Positions 52,515 through 61,057 of a stretch of DNA of 64,000 nucleotides are shown in pieces (within the stretch, counting starts at the first letter, position 1; each line of letters begins with the position of its first letter). The stretch lies in contig JAFGUS010000078.1 in the NCBI GenBank assembly GCA_016938395.1, forward strand, positions 1 to 64,000, read 5' to 3'. Origin of the DNA: Coriobacteriia bacterium. Lineage in GTDB: Bacteria; Actinomycetota; Coriobacteriia; Anaerosomatales; Anaerosomataceae. The notes under the pieces were generated by a model that saw only the letters and a program-made list of their open reading frames with translations, ran no database searches and was not told the DNA's origin. The translations under genes were made by a program, and so were the position numbers.

Positions 52515-52864
52515 TTCAGCCCGCCCTTCTTCCACTCGTAGAAGAGCCCCAGCGTGAGGAACGCGCCGAAGAGCGCCACGGCCAGACCGTCGGTCACCGA
52601 GCCGCGGATGCGCGAAGCGACCGCGAAGAGAAGGACCGTCTCGGCATCGAAGAGCACGAACAACAGCGCTATCGACGAGAACCGGATGTTGACGGGGCGC
52701 CACGGCGAGGCTGCCTGCTCGATGCCGCACTCGTAAGCGCTGCCCTTGAGTTCGTTCGGCCGCTTCGGCGCCAGAATGGCGTTCGCCCCGAGAAGCACGA
52801 GCAGGAACAGCACCGGCCCCACGATGAGACCTATCACGAAGAGCATGCTCTCGGTAGAGCTCAC
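52502..52864 (-). CDS. nuoA: NADH-quinone oxidoreductase subunit A
   Basis: A 120-residue three-helix subunit with YECGIEQAASPWRPVNIRF in the loop and LLFVLFDAETVLLFAVA carrying the conserved Asp/Glu pair. First gene of the operon. I choose GTG 52864, about 5 nt after a run of seven G; GTG 52870 abuts that run and is less suited. The leader to the predicted transcription start is about 125 nt. Confidence 0.93.
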   Translation of the reverse strand: MSSTESMLFVIGLIVGPVLFLLVLLGANAILAPKRPNELKGSAYECGIEQAASPWRPVNIRFSSIALLFVLFDAETVLLFAVASRIRGSVTDGLAVALFGAFLTLGLFYEWKKGGLKWPV

Positions 52865-52899
52865 CTGCACCCCCCCGGTAAGTGACGGTGACAGTGTTC

Positions 52900-52914
52900 G
52901 TAACTCGACGTTAC
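52900..52914. repeat. Inverted repeat in the nuoA leader
   Basis: GTAAC-TCGAC-GTTAC, a 15-bp palindrome with a 5-bp spacer, lies between the nuo promoter and nuoA. On the minus strand its 5' side reads TTGTAAC, like a half of the operator further upstream. It could be a second regulator site or a small leader hairpin. Confidence 0.4.
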
Positions 52915-52996
52915 AAGCGATGTACGCGCCACGAAGGTGAACGTCGGAGGCTGTGTTGCGCTCGTTAACCCCCAGAATCCCTGTGGCTTTCGGTGA

Positions 52997-53025
52997 TTTA
53001 TAGCAGACTCACAGGGCCTTGTAAA
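52997..53025 (-). promoter_or_regulatory. Promoter of the nuo operon
   Basis: On the minus strand TTTACA (53025-53020) is 17 nt from TATAAA (53002-52997); both elements match sigma-70 consensus at five of six positions, rare in this GC-rich window. The predicted start is near 52990. The -35 box lies within the Rex-like operator. Confidence 0.75.
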
Positions 53026-53036
53026 CATTGTTACAA
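53019..53036. promoter_or_regulatory. Rex-like redox operator over the nuo promoter
   Basis: TTGTAAACATTGTTACAA consists of TTGTAA-N6-TTACAA, the geometry of Rex sites (TTGTGA-N6-TCACAA and the clostridial TTGTTAA variants). It covers the -35 box of the nuo promoter, where a repressor released by NADH would act. Rex control of complex I operons is established in actinobacteria; that Rex binds this exact site is inferred. No rex gene is in the window. Confidence 0.65.
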
Positions 53037-53056
53037 TGCCGCGCAAAGTCGACCAT

Positions 53057-55054
53057 CTACCGCTGTTCCGCGCCTCCCCGCCCTTCCTCTGCCTCAAGGT
53101 GCTCGATCTGCTCCGAGAGTGCGATCCACTCCTCCTCGAGTGCGGTGAGTCTCTGCTTCACCGCCGCGTACTCAGCCATAGCGGCGCTGAAGCGCTCCTT
53201 GTCCTGATAGAGCTCCGTGTCCGCGAGCACCTCGAGCTGCGCGTCGTGTGCGGCCTGCGCGTCGGCCATCTCCTTGTCCACCGCGCCGAGACGCCGGCGC
53301 GCATCGCGCGTGCCGCGGTAGAGGCGGTTGCGGGCTTCGGCCTGAGCACGCCGCTCGTCCTTCGACCTTCGCGTGCGCGGCTCCACCTCGGCGAAGCCCC
53401 CGCTGCTCCTCCCCTTCGCGTCCGCCGGGTCAGGCCGCCCGGCGCCGCCTGCCGCCTGCTCCCGCTTCCACAGGTAGTAGTCGTAGTCGCCGTCGATCAG
53501 ATTGGCCCCACCGTCTCGGACGTCGGCCACGCGGTTCGCAATGGTACGGATGAGGTGCCGATCGTGCGTGATCAGCGCGATCGTGCCGGTGTACTGCGAC
53601 AGCGCAGCCTCGAGCACGTCTCGACCCTGGATGTCGAGATGGTTCGTCGGCTCGTCAAGGCACAAGAACGACGCCGGTTTGACAAGCATCTTCGCAAGCG
53701 CCAACCGCGCCCGCTCGCCGCCGGAGAGCACCTTCACCAGCTTGCGGACATCGTCCCCGTGGAACAGGAACGTGCCGAGGAGTGTCCGCGCTTCCTCTTG
53801 CGTCCAGCCGGGCGCGGCGGAGAGCATCTCGTCGAGCACGGTGTTCCTGAGAGTGAGCGCCTCGAGCTGGTGTTGCGCGAAGTACGCCACGCTCACCTTG
53901 TGTCCGAGACGCCGCTTCCCCGAGTCGGGCTCGAGTACGCCCGCGAGCATCTTGAGGAGTGTCGACTTGCCCGCGCCGTTGGGTCCCACGAGCGCTACCT
54001 TGTCCCCGCGGTAGAGCGCCAGCGAGAGGTCGTCGTAGACCACGTTGTTCCCGTACGCCTTGGCCACGCCCGAGAGCCTGATGACCTCCTCGCCGGTGCG
54101 CTCCGGCTGCGGGAAGCGGAAGCGGACCTTCTGGCGCTCGGCCGGGATCTCGATGCGCTCAAGCCGTTCGAGCGCCTTGATGCGGCTCTGCACGGCCTTG
54201 GCCTTGGTGTTCTTGTATCGGAACCGCTCGACGAAGCGCTCCTGCTGGGCGATGTAGCGTTCCTGCTGCTTGTGCGCGGCGATGAGACGCTCGCGACCGC
54301 TCGCCTTGAGTTCCTCATACTCGGAGTAGGAGCCGTGGTACTCGGTGAGCGCTTTCATCTCGAGTTCGGCCACCCGCCCGACCAGCCCGTCCATGAACGA
54401 CCGGTCGTGGCTCACGAGCAGGACCGCGCCTTCGTAGTTCCGCAGAAAGCCCTCGAGCCAGGTGACCGTCTCCAGATCGAGATGGTTCGTCGGCTCGTCG
54501 AGCAGCAGCAAGTCCGGCTCCGCAAGCAGCAGTCGCGCGAGTGCGACGCGCATGAGCCACCCGCCCGAGAGCTCAGAGGCGTCCCTGCCGAGGTCGGACT
54601 CCTTGAAGCCGAGTCCGGTGAGCACGGCACGCGCCTCGGCCTCCACGGTGTATCCGCCGAGGTGCTCGAAACGCTCGCGAAGACGCCCGTACTCCTCGAG
54701 GAGCGCCTCGGTCTGGTCGGGCTCCGCATGCTCGAGCTCGCCCTCCAGCATCCGGATGCGGTGCTCGAGGCCGCGCACGCCCGAGGCCGCGGTGAGCACC
54801 TCCTCGAGGATGCTCCGGCCGGCCATCTCGATGGCCTCCTGGCGGAGGTAGCCCACCGTGACGTCCTTCGCGCGGATGACGCTCCCCGAGTCGGGCTCCT
54901 GCTCGCCGGCGATGACCTCGAGCAGCGTCGTCTTGCCCGTGCCGTTGGCGCCCACGAGCGCGATACGGTCGCGCGCGCCGATGCGCAGGAACGCGTCCGC
55001 GAACAGGACGCGCTGACCCACGGACTTGGTGATGTGGTCGACGGTGAGAATCAC
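53057..55054 (-). CDS. ABC-F family ATPase (ribosome-associated)
   Basis: A 665-residue soluble protein with two ABC domains and no membrane helices. Walker A motifs are GANGTGKTT and GPNGAGKST, signatures LSGGW and [12 protein letters not shown], and both Walker B segments read LDEPTNHLD. The interdomain linker (about 240-310) fits the P-site tRNA interaction motif, and the C-terminus (570-660) is a charged coiled coil as in Uup. ABC-F proteins act on stalled or antibiotic-bound ribosomes. GTG 55054 gives the usual [12 protein letters not shown] start; upstream codons are not conserved. Housekeeping and resistance roles cannot be separated here. Confidence 0.92.
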   Translation of the reverse strand: MILTVDHITKSVGQRVLFADAFLRIGARDRIALVGANGTGKTTLLEVIAGEQEPDSGSVIRAKDVTVGYLRQEAIEMAGRSILEEVLTAASGVRGLEHRIRMLEGELEHAEPDQTEALLEEYGRLRERFEHLGGYTVEAEARAVLTGLGFKESDLGRDASELSGGWLMRVALARLLLAEPDLLLLDEPTNHLDLETVTWLEGFLRNYEGAVLLVSHDRSFMDGLVGRVAELEMKALTEYHGSYSEYEELKASGRERLIAAHKQQERYIAQQERFVERFRYKNTKAKAVQSRIKALERLERIEIPAERQKVRFRFPQPERTGEEVIRLSGVAKAYGNNVVYDDLSLALYRGDKVALVGPNGAGKSTLLKMLAGVLEPDSGKRRLGHKVSVAYFAQHQLEALTLRNTVLDEMLSAAPGWTQEEARTLLGTFLFHGDDVRKLVKVLSGGERARLALAKMLVKPASFLCLDEPTNHLDIQGRDVLEAALSQYTGTIALITHDRHLIRTIANRVADVRDGGANLIDGDYDYYLWKREQAAGGAGRPDPADAKGRSSGGFAEVEPRTRRSKDERRAQAEARNRLYRGTRDARRRLGAVDKEMADAQAAHDAQLEVLADTELYQDKERFSAAMAEYAAVKQRLTALEEEWIALSEQIEHLEAEEGRGGAEQR

Positions 55055-55135
55055 GACGACCAGGATAGCAGCACGCGCCACCGCACCGGCACTGCCTGAG
55101 CGTCGACCAACCGCGTGGTGCGGCACCGGCCCGGA

Positions 55136-55510
55136 TCAGTGACCCGCGCTCACGGACCGTCCGATCGTGCGCATGATCGAGCAGTGGTGCTCGAAGACGA
55201 GGTCCGGCGGCGTGCCCCAGTCGAGCGAGCGCTCGGCAAGGAGGTTCACGACACGTGGCAGGTCGTGCGTGGTGGGCATGTCGTAGTCGCCGCCCACCTG
55301 CCTGAATGCCAGCTCCACGATGGCACGCGAACTCTCGCGCACGGCGTCGTCGTCCGTTGAGAGGTTCAGGGCGTGGCGCGTCGCACGGAAGTGGCCCCCG
55401 TGGGTCGCGACGAAGCAGTCCATGATGAGGTCCCGAACCTCCGTCGGTGTAAGAGCCACCGGGCATGAATCTCCGGGCGGCTTCCATCTTCCGAACAGAC
55501 GCAGTCCCAT
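55136..55510 (-). CDS. Uncharacterised small protein
   Basis: A 124-residue protein I do not recognise. ATG 55510 follows GGGAGC at good spacing. It has no signal peptide or membrane segment. A central stretch (ALTPTEVRDLIMDCFVATHGGHF) looks helical, and the end includes EHHCSIMRTIGRSV. Codon usage (GC-rich third positions) is like its neighbours, so it is probably real. It lies upstream of the ABC-F gene on the same strand with an 81-nt gap and is divergent from degV. No function is proposed. Confidence 0.6.
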   Translation of the reverse strand: MGLRLFGRWKPPGDSCPVALTPTEVRDLIMDCFVATHGGHFRATRHALNLSTDDDAVRESSRAIVELAFRQVGGDYDMPTTHDLPRVVNLLAERSLDWGTPPDLVFEHHCSIMRTIGRSVSAGH

Positions 55511-55742
55511 GCCGCTCCCTGTGTCGCTCGCACACGAATCAGTACTTTCATCGGAGAACCCTGAAGACAACTTTGTGCTCCCCATCACAATGCAGGATAA
55601 ATACCTATGCTGGCATAATCGTCATACCCCCCACTGCCATCGGCTTTTCGCGCTGCCCGATAACGCTCGACCGCTCGTCGGGCTGCTGCGTGTATGATTT
55701 GGTGGTCGGCCGCGAGGCCGCCGCCACCGAGGGAGGACGCCC

Positions 55743-56606
55743 ATGGTACCTGACACCGACATCACCCCGCAGTTCGCCGTCGTGACCGACAGTACTGCGG
55801 ATATCGCTCCCGCGATGGCCGCCGAGCGAGGCATCGTCGTCGTCCCGCTCGCGGTGACCATCGATGGTGAGACGCTCCCGGACGGCGCGATCACCCAGGC
55901 CGAGTTCTTCTCGCGCATGGCCGCCGCTCCGGCGCTTCCCACCACCTCGCAGCCGAGCGTCGGCGCGTTTGCCGAGGTATACGGCCGCGCCCTCGAGTCC
56001 GCGCGCTCGGTCGTGTCGGTCCACATCTCCGAAAAGCTTTCCGGTACGATCGAGTCCGCCCGCGCCGCCGCCGAGCAGTTTGCCGGCAAGGTCCACGTGT
56101 TCGACTCCCGAAACCTCTCGTGGGGTCTGGCCTGGCAGGTGGTCGAGGCTGCCACCGCCGCCCGTGAGGGGCTGTCCGCCGCCGAGACGCTTGAGCGTCT
56201 CGCGCGCACACGCGACCGCGTGAGGCTCATCGTCGGCCTCGACTCCCTCGAGAACCTGCGCAAGGGCGGTCGCATCGGTGCCGTGTCCTCGCTCATGGGC
56301 TCGCTTCTCAACCTGAAGGTCACGCTCACGGTAGATGCCGAAGGCGCGTTCGCCCCCCTCGGTCGCAGCCGGGGAGAGAAGGCCGCACTCGAGTACACGT
56401 TGGACTGGATCGGCAAACAGATGGGCACCGCACGGCGTGCGCGGTTCGCCGTGGGTCACGCACTTGCAGCCGAGCGCGGCCAGCGGCTCGTCGAGAGCGT
56501 CAAGGAGCGTTGGGAGGTCACCGAACTCGTCGTCTACGAGGCCGGCTCGGTGATCTGCGCGCACACGGGCACGGGCTGGGGCGTCGCACTCCTTCCCGAG
56601 GACTGA
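55743..56606 (+). CDS. DegV family fatty-acid-binding protein
   Basis: A 287-residue two-domain DegV protein. VVTDSTADIAPAMAAERGI at the start, TTSQPSVGAF, VHISEKLSGTIESA and the lysine/arginine-rich LDSLENLRKGGRIGAVSSLMG are typical. Members bind fatty acids and some act as FakB subunits of fatty acid kinase, making acyl phosphate for PlsY-type enzymes. ATG 55743 has GGGAGG 6 nt upstream; a TATGAT -10 lies about 50 nt before it, with no clear -35. No fakA is in the window. Confidence 0.9.
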   Translation: MVPDTDITPQFAVVTDSTADIAPAMAAERGIVVVPLAVTIDGETLPDGAITQAEFFSRMAAAPALPTTSQPSVGAFAEVYGRALESARSVVSVHISEKLSGTIESARAAAEQFAGKVHVFDSRNLSWGLAWQVVEAATAAREGLSAAETLERLARTRDRVRLIVGLDSLENLRKGGRIGAVSSLMGSLLNLKVTLTVDAEGAFAPLGRSRGEKAALEYTLDWIGKQMGTARRARFAVGHALAAERGQRLVESVKERWEVTELVVYEAGSVICAHTGTGWGVALLPED

Positions 56607-56694
56607 CGAGACGTCGCAGGCTACCGCGGCCGACTGACCGACGCCCGATGGCCGCCGACCGCCCAAGTGCGCTCGCACCCCGCGGAGTGATTGA

Positions 56695-57594
56695 ATGCGA
56701 ACTCAGGAACGTCTGACCGAGGCCTACGGCGGGGCCCGGGTCGACCGCCTTGACCCGGGATGCCGCTACGTCATCGTCAGCGACTGCCACCGCGGCGACG
56801 GCAGCCACTCCGACGACTTCAACAGGAACGAGAACGCGTTTCTGTGCGCGCTCGCCTACTACCACGAGAACGGCTTCGTGTACGTGGAGGCGGGCGACGG
56901 CGACGAGCTTTGGGAACAGCCGAAGTTCAAGTACATGCAGGACGCGCACCACGACGTCTTCCAGCTGATCAAGCGCTTCCACGACGAGGGACGCCTCATC
57001 GTCCTGTGGGGGAATCACAACATCTTTCTCAGTCGCCCCGAGTACGTCTCGGCACACTACGACACGTATTACGACCATCACACGCAGGTCACGCACGACT
57101 TCCTGCCCGGTCTTGAGCCCAGCGAGGCGCTCGTCCTCCGCCACAGCGCCACGGGCCAGGAGATCCTCGTACTCCACGGGCACCAGGGCGACTTCGCCAA
57201 CGACCAGTTCTGGTTCCCCACCATGCTCTCGGTCCGCTACTTCTGGCGTTTCATGCGCGCGTTCGGCTTTCGGAGCCCCGCAAGCCCCGTGAAGAACGCC
57301 CACAAGCGCCACAAGATCGAGAAGAACTATACGAAGTGGATCGAGAAGCATCGCATGATGCTCATCTGCGGCCACACGCACCGGTACAAGTACCCGCGCC
57401 GCGGCGAGCTCCCCTACTTCAACACGGGCAGCTGCATCTACCCCGCGGGCATGACGGCGATCGAGATCATCGACTGCGAGGTCCGGCTCGTCCAGTGGAA
57501 CGTCACGGTCGACGATGACGCCACACTGCGCGTGAAGCGCCGGGTTCTCCGAGGGCCCGACCTGCTTACTGCGTTCGACATCCGGGAAGGCTGA
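56695..57594 (+). CDS. Calcineurin-like metallophosphoesterase
   Basis: A 299-residue metallophosphoesterase. Metal-binding blocks are VSDCHRGDG, EAGDGDELWE, WGNHNIF, LHGHQGDF and CGHTHRYKYP. The first half resembles UDP-2,3-diacylglucosamine hydrolase-like and Ser/Thr phosphatase-like families, but the substrate is not evident. ATG 56695, 88 nt after degV on the same strand. No signal peptide; probably cytosolic. Confidence 0.85.
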   Translation: MRTQERLTEAYGGARVDRLDPGCRYVIVSDCHRGDGSHSDDFNRNENAFLCALAYYHENGFVYVEAGDGDELWEQPKFKYMQDAHHDVFQLIKRFHDEGRLIVLWGNHNIFLSRPEYVSAHYDTYYDHHTQVTHDFLPGLEPSEALVLRHSATGQEILVLHGHQGDFANDQFWFPTMLSVRYFWRFMRAFGFRSPASPVKNAHKRHKIEKNYTKWIEKHRMMLICGHTHRYKYPRRGELPYFNTGSCIYPAGMTAIEIIDCEVRLVQWNVTVDDDATLRVKRRVLRGPDLLTAFDIREG

Positions 57595-57656
57595 GGAGCC
57601 CAGGGGGCCTGGCGGCGCTCAACATGGCGGCGGCACAGGGAGCTTGCCGGCAGCCA

Positions 57657-58895
57657 TCAGGAGACTTCCCCGCGCCGCTCCTGCTTCAGCGCCGGCAGGT
57701 AGAGCGCGAGGCCGACGATACTGACCCCTCCCGCCACCACCATCGCAACCTGGTTGGATGCGACCTCGGCCAGTCTGGTGACGAGAAACACGGCGAGTGA
57801 CCAGGCGATGAAGCCCACCATCGAGTTGAGCGACAGAACCGTGGACCTGTTGCGCGCGGAGGCCTCCCGGTGCAGCAGCACCGCATGTGCCGCGCCCGCC
57901 GAGCCGTGCAGCCCGTACGTCGGCAGGTATGCCCCGATGAGGCCCACCGGCGTGACAGCCAACCCCATCACAACAGCACCGACGCCGTTGAGCGCGCGTG
58001 CCGCCAGGGCGGTCCGCGCCACGCCGATGCGCTTGAACGACACCTCAGCTGCAGCAGAGCCGAGTGCGAAGACGGCCCACGCCGCAGCCGCCACCGGACC
58101 CATGATCGCGCCTGCCTGCGCCTGACTGCCCAACAGCTCGGCAAGTCGGACGGGCTGCATCGCCTCGAACACCACCATGCCGAAGGCCCAGAACGCCGTC
58201 ACGAGGATCGTGCTCCTCAGCACGGCTCCGGTACGCAGGAGCCCAACACCGTCGCGCGCCACCTGCGCGGCCTCACCCAGGGTGGCGCGGACGGTCGCCC
58301 GTGCGGTGCCCGGCACACGTGACTCCCGCCGGCGCGGCTCCCTCATGAGAAGGGCGGTCAGGCCGACGTGCGCCGTACCGAGGGCCACGTAGACCTGGAG
58401 CGGCAGGAGCAGCGCCGACGCATCACGGACCGGATGCCATGCAATCAGCCCGCCTGCTGCAAGCGACCCGACCGCCATCGCCACACCTGCGACCACGCCC
58501 TGGCGTGCCATTGCCCGGTCGGGATCAGCACCCGGCTCGGATGCGTGGAGAACGTCGACGTACCAGGCTTCGAGCGGACCGGAGTCGAGCGCACGATAGA
58601 CCCCCATCAGCGCCGCCGCGGCCGCGAACACCCAGAACGTATCGGCAACGATGTAGAGCAGACCAGCCCCCAGGTTGAACGCGCCGGCTATGAGCAGCAG
58701 CGGACGGCGCCCGACAACATCGGCGAGACCGCTCGTGGGCAGCTCGAGCAGGAAGACCACAATGCCCTGCACGGCCATGAACGAGCCGATCTGGCCCACG
58801 GTCAGCCCACGCTCCAATGCCACGAGCGCGAACGTGGCAACCGTGAACCCCACCGGCAGCCACCGGGTGGCGCTCAGGATGAGGAACGCCCGCAA
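57657..58895 (-). CDS. MFS family permease
   Basis: A 412-residue membrane protein with about 12 helices. The motif GLADVVGRRPLLLIAGA between helices 2 and 3 is the MFS loop signature, and acidic and arginine residues in early helices fit drug/H+ antiporters. Substrate unknown. The first start in the frame is TTG 58895, with a poor ribosome site, so the N-terminus is uncertain. Convergent with the phosphoesterase gene (62-nt gap, no strong terminator). Confidence 0.82.
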   Translation of the reverse strand: MRAFLILSATRWLPVGFTVATFALVALERGLTVGQIGSFMAVQGIVVFLLELPTSGLADVVGRRPLLLIAGAFNLGAGLLYIVADTFWVFAAAAALMGVYRALDSGPLEAWYVDVLHASEPGADPDRAMARQGVVAGVAMAVGSLAAGGLIAWHPVRDASALLLPLQVYVALGTAHVGLTALLMREPRRRESRVPGTARATVRATLGEAAQVARDGVGLLRTGAVLRSTILVTAFWAFGMVVFEAMQPVRLAELLGSQAQAGAIMGPVAAAAWAVFALGSAAAEVSFKRIGVARTALAARALNGVGAVVMGLAVTPVGLIGAYLPTYGLHGSAGAAHAVLLHREASARNRSTVLSLNSMVGFIAWSLAVFLVTRLAEVASNQVAMVVAGGVSIVGLALYLPALKQERRGEVS

Positions 58896-59081
58896 CGCCT
58901 GCGGGGGTGTGATGGGCGCACGTGAACTGCTCAGGGCCGCGCTCCTCCACTGTTGGGGCCCTGGGACGCCGGAGCCGTCGCGTGTTGTGTCTGTGCAAGA
59001 GTACGCGAAAGAAGCGGTCAGCGGCGCGAGTGATCATCCCCCGAATCGGGCCGGTGCTGCCCATACTCTCCCCGGGCAACC

Positions 59082-59114
59082 TTCAGGGCCCGCACCGTGG
59101 GTGCGGGCCCTGAA
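59082..59114. terminator. Perfect 15-bp hairpin, bidirectional terminator
   Basis: TTCAGGGCCCGCACC and GGTGCGGGCCCTGAA pair completely around a 3-nt loop. It lies 24 nt after the stop of the small secreted protein and upstream of the MFS gene. T-runs are short on both sides, but the stem stability suggests termination or 3'-end protection. The rest of the 243-bp gap (58896-59138) shows nothing else. Confidence 0.7.
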
Positions 59115-59138
59115 GAAGAACTACGGGTTGGTCGCGGT

Positions 59139-59702
59139 CTAGTCGTGGTGATAGATCTCCACGGTCAGGCTGCCGGTGTTGTTCGACGGATAGATGTCGT
59201 AGATGTGCAATGCGAGCTTCTCGCCCGTGCCGACCACCTGGGTGGTGTACACGTGCGCTTCGTTGAAGGCGCCCCAGTCTCCGGGTGCACCGTTGACGAA
59301 CAGATCAAGCAACTCCGGACCTTCGGAGGTGTAACCCGACACCAGGTCGGTCCACGTGTCACCTGAGATCCTTTGCGTGATGGAGTACTTGGCGTCGAAC
59401 TCGATCGTGTCGCCAGCAAACGCAGTCCCCGAAGCCCTCAGGGTGTACGTCTTCCCTTCCTCTAGCACGAAGGTCGACAGAGTCGGCGTGATTGTGTTTG
59501 CCGGGACGACCACCGTGTCGAGCGGACAGACGTACATGTACGTGTATCCGTCCTTGAGCATGACCGGGTTGTCCGCCACGTCGGGATTCATCGGCGCCTC
59601 GTCCATGCGCTGCCACATGCCGCCCGTCTCGCAGGCAACACCGATCCCCGCACCGGCCACGGTGAACGCCAGTGCGAGCAGCACGATCAGAACCTTCTTC
59701 AT
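59139..59702 (-). CDS. Small secreted protein of unknown function
   Basis: A 187-residue protein with a clear Sec signal: positively charged KK, a hydrophobic stretch LIVLLALAFTVAGAGIG and a likely cleavage near residue 23-24 (GVA before CETGG; the cysteine is not in a good lipobox). The mature part is beta-rich and acidic, with repeated Thr/Val/Tyr segments and an ending SLTVEIYHHD, suggesting a small beta sandwich. I recognise no family. GAGGGGAG lies 6 nt before ATG. It stands alone between two terminators. Confidence 0.75.
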   Translation of the reverse strand: MKKVLIVLLALAFTVAGAGIGVACETGGMWQRMDEAPMNPDVADNPVMLKDGYTYMYVCPLDTVVVPANTITPTLSTFVLEEGKTYTLRASGTAFAGDTIEFDAKYSITQRISGDTWTDLVSGYTSEGPELLDLFVNGAPGDWGAFNEAHVYTTQVVGTGEKLALHIYDIYPSNNTGSLTVEIYHHD

Positions 59703-59910
59703 GGTGCACTCCCCTCACTCAGACCCATGGCGAGGGCCCGGCGTCCGCACCGGTGAGCGCGCGCGCGCGACAGCGCGGACAAGCGCCCTCCCCCTCTTCC
59801 TTTACTGTGCCCCGGATTTACAGAAGTCCGGCGAAGGTTCCGTTGCGACTCACGGGCGAGTGCTGAACCAGCATGTGGAAGACCGATCTGCTACGCCTGC
59901 GAAAACGGCA

Positions 59911-59939
59911 GAAGGCCCCGGCGATGTGCCGGGGCCTTC
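59911..59939 (-). terminator. Terminator of tRNA-Val
   Basis: GAAGGCCCCGGC and GCCGGGGCCTTC form a 12-bp stem with a 5-nt loop, followed on the minus strand by TGCCGTTTT. It begins 10 nt after the tRNA 3' end. A standard intrinsic terminator. Confidence 0.85.
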
Positions 59940-59948
59940 GAGCATCCA

Positions 59949-60023
59949 TGGTGGGCGATACTGGATTTGAACCAGTGACTTCTTCCGTGTGAAGGAAGCG
60001 CTCTCCCACTGAGCTAATCGCCC
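59949..60023 (-). tRNA. tRNA-Val (anticodon CAC)
   Basis: The cloverleaf folds: acceptor GGGCGAT/ATCGCCC, D arm TAGCTCAGTGGGAGAGC, anticodon stem CTTCC/GGAAG with loop TTCACAC (anticodon CAC), and T arm with GGTTCAAATCC. Discriminator A and the 3' CCA are encoded. It reads GUG codons, frequent in this genome both as valine and as starts. Followed by a strong terminator. Confidence 0.96.
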
Positions 60024-60061
60024 GTGCGCCGCTTTGCGGCCCGACTATTGTAGCAATCTCG

Positions 60062-61048
60062 CTACGATGCGCCAGACCCATACCCCTCCGGATGCGAGGT
60101 ATGCCACCGCCACGCATCGGTCACCATCTGGGCAAGCGGCCGCTCCGGCCTCCAGCCGAGTACGTCGCGCGCACGATCGATCTGGGCGATGAGTGTGGCG
60201 GGGTCCCCCGGGCGCCGCGGGCCGAACTCGAGGCCGATCGAAGCCCCGGTAGCTTCCTCACACGCTCGCACGACCTCCAGGTTGGAGTACCCGCGCCCGC
60301 TGCCGAGGTTGCAGATCGCGCCCTTGCCGCCCCCACCGAGGTGCTCGACCGCGAGCAGGTGCGCACGCGCCAGATCCATCACATGGATGTAGTCGCGAAC
60401 GCACGTGCCGTCCGGCGTGGGGTAGTCGGTGCCAAAGACCACGAACCCCTCACCGCCGACCGCCGCTTTCAGCACGCGCGGGACGATGTGCGTCTCGGGG
60501 TCGTGCGCCTCGCCGAGCGAACCATCCGGCCATGCGCCGGCCACGTTGAAGTACCGCAACCGCACCGCCTCGATCTTCCCGGCCTGCTCGGCTACCGCGA
60601 TAAGCCGCTCGAAGGCGAGTTTGGAGGCGCCGTACACGTTCACCGGCGAGGTGGGAGCGCTCTCCGGGATGGGGATGACGTCGGGCTGCCCGTAGACGGC
60701 TGCGGTCGACGAGAACACGAGATTGCGCACGCCGATGGTGATCATCCGATCGAGCATCATCGAGGGTTCCGCGAGGTTCTTCCGATAGTAGAGCTCGGGC
60801 TTCTCCTGGCTCTCGGCGACCTCTATATAGCCGGCGATATGCAGCACGGTCTCAACGGCGGGCAGGATCGAGTCGAGCACCTCGGCATCTCCCACCGATG
60901 CCTTCACGAGTACCGCGCGCCGGTCGATTGACTTCTTGTGCCCGCGCTCGAGGGAGTCGAGGACGAGCACGTCGTGACCGGCGTCCAGAAGCATCCGAAC
61001 GGTGATGCTGCCGATGTACCCTGCGCCGCCCGTGACCAGAACCCGCAC
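60062..61048 (-). CDS. galE: UDP-glucose 4-epimerase
   Basis: A 328-residue extended SDR. VTGGAGYIGSITVRMLLDAGH binds NAD, the catalytic pair is S in FSSTAAVYGQP and the Y-x3-K in VYGASKLAFERL, and LRYFNVAGAWPDG is the GalE-type block. It interconverts UDP-glucose and UDP-galactose (possibly the GlcNAc forms). GTG 61048 follows GGGAGGT. It lies 9 nt after wecB, so both make nucleotide sugars for surface glycans. Confidence 0.92.
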   Translation of the reverse strand: MRVLVTGGAGYIGSITVRMLLDAGHDVLVLDSLERGHKKSIDRRAVLVKASVGDAEVLDSILPAVETVLHIAGYIEVAESQEKPELYYRKNLAEPSMMLDRMITIGVRNLVFSSTAAVYGQPDVIPIPESAPTSPVNVYGASKLAFERLIAVAEQAGKIEAVRLRYFNVAGAWPDGSLGEAHDPETHIVPRVLKAAVGGEGFVVFGTDYPTPDGTCVRDYIHVMDLARAHLLAVEHLGGGGKGAICNLGSGRGYSNLEVVRACEEATGASIGLEFGPRRPGDPATLIAQIDRARDVLGWRPERPLAQMVTDAWRWHTSHPEGYGSGAS

Positions 61049-61057
61049 GAGACCTCC

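Noticed and set aside
53036..55099. 687-codon open frame on the plus strand opposite the ABC-F gene
   Set aside because: Composition is typical of an antisense frame and the minus strand encodes a complete ABC-F protein.
59139..59702. Lipoprotein signal in the small secreted protein
   Set aside because: The cysteine after the hydrophobic stretch is preceded by GVA, a poor lipobox; signal peptidase I cleavage is more likely.
59818..60117. 99-codon open frame across the tRNA
   Set aside because: It runs through tRNA-Val and its terminator and has no protein-like features.
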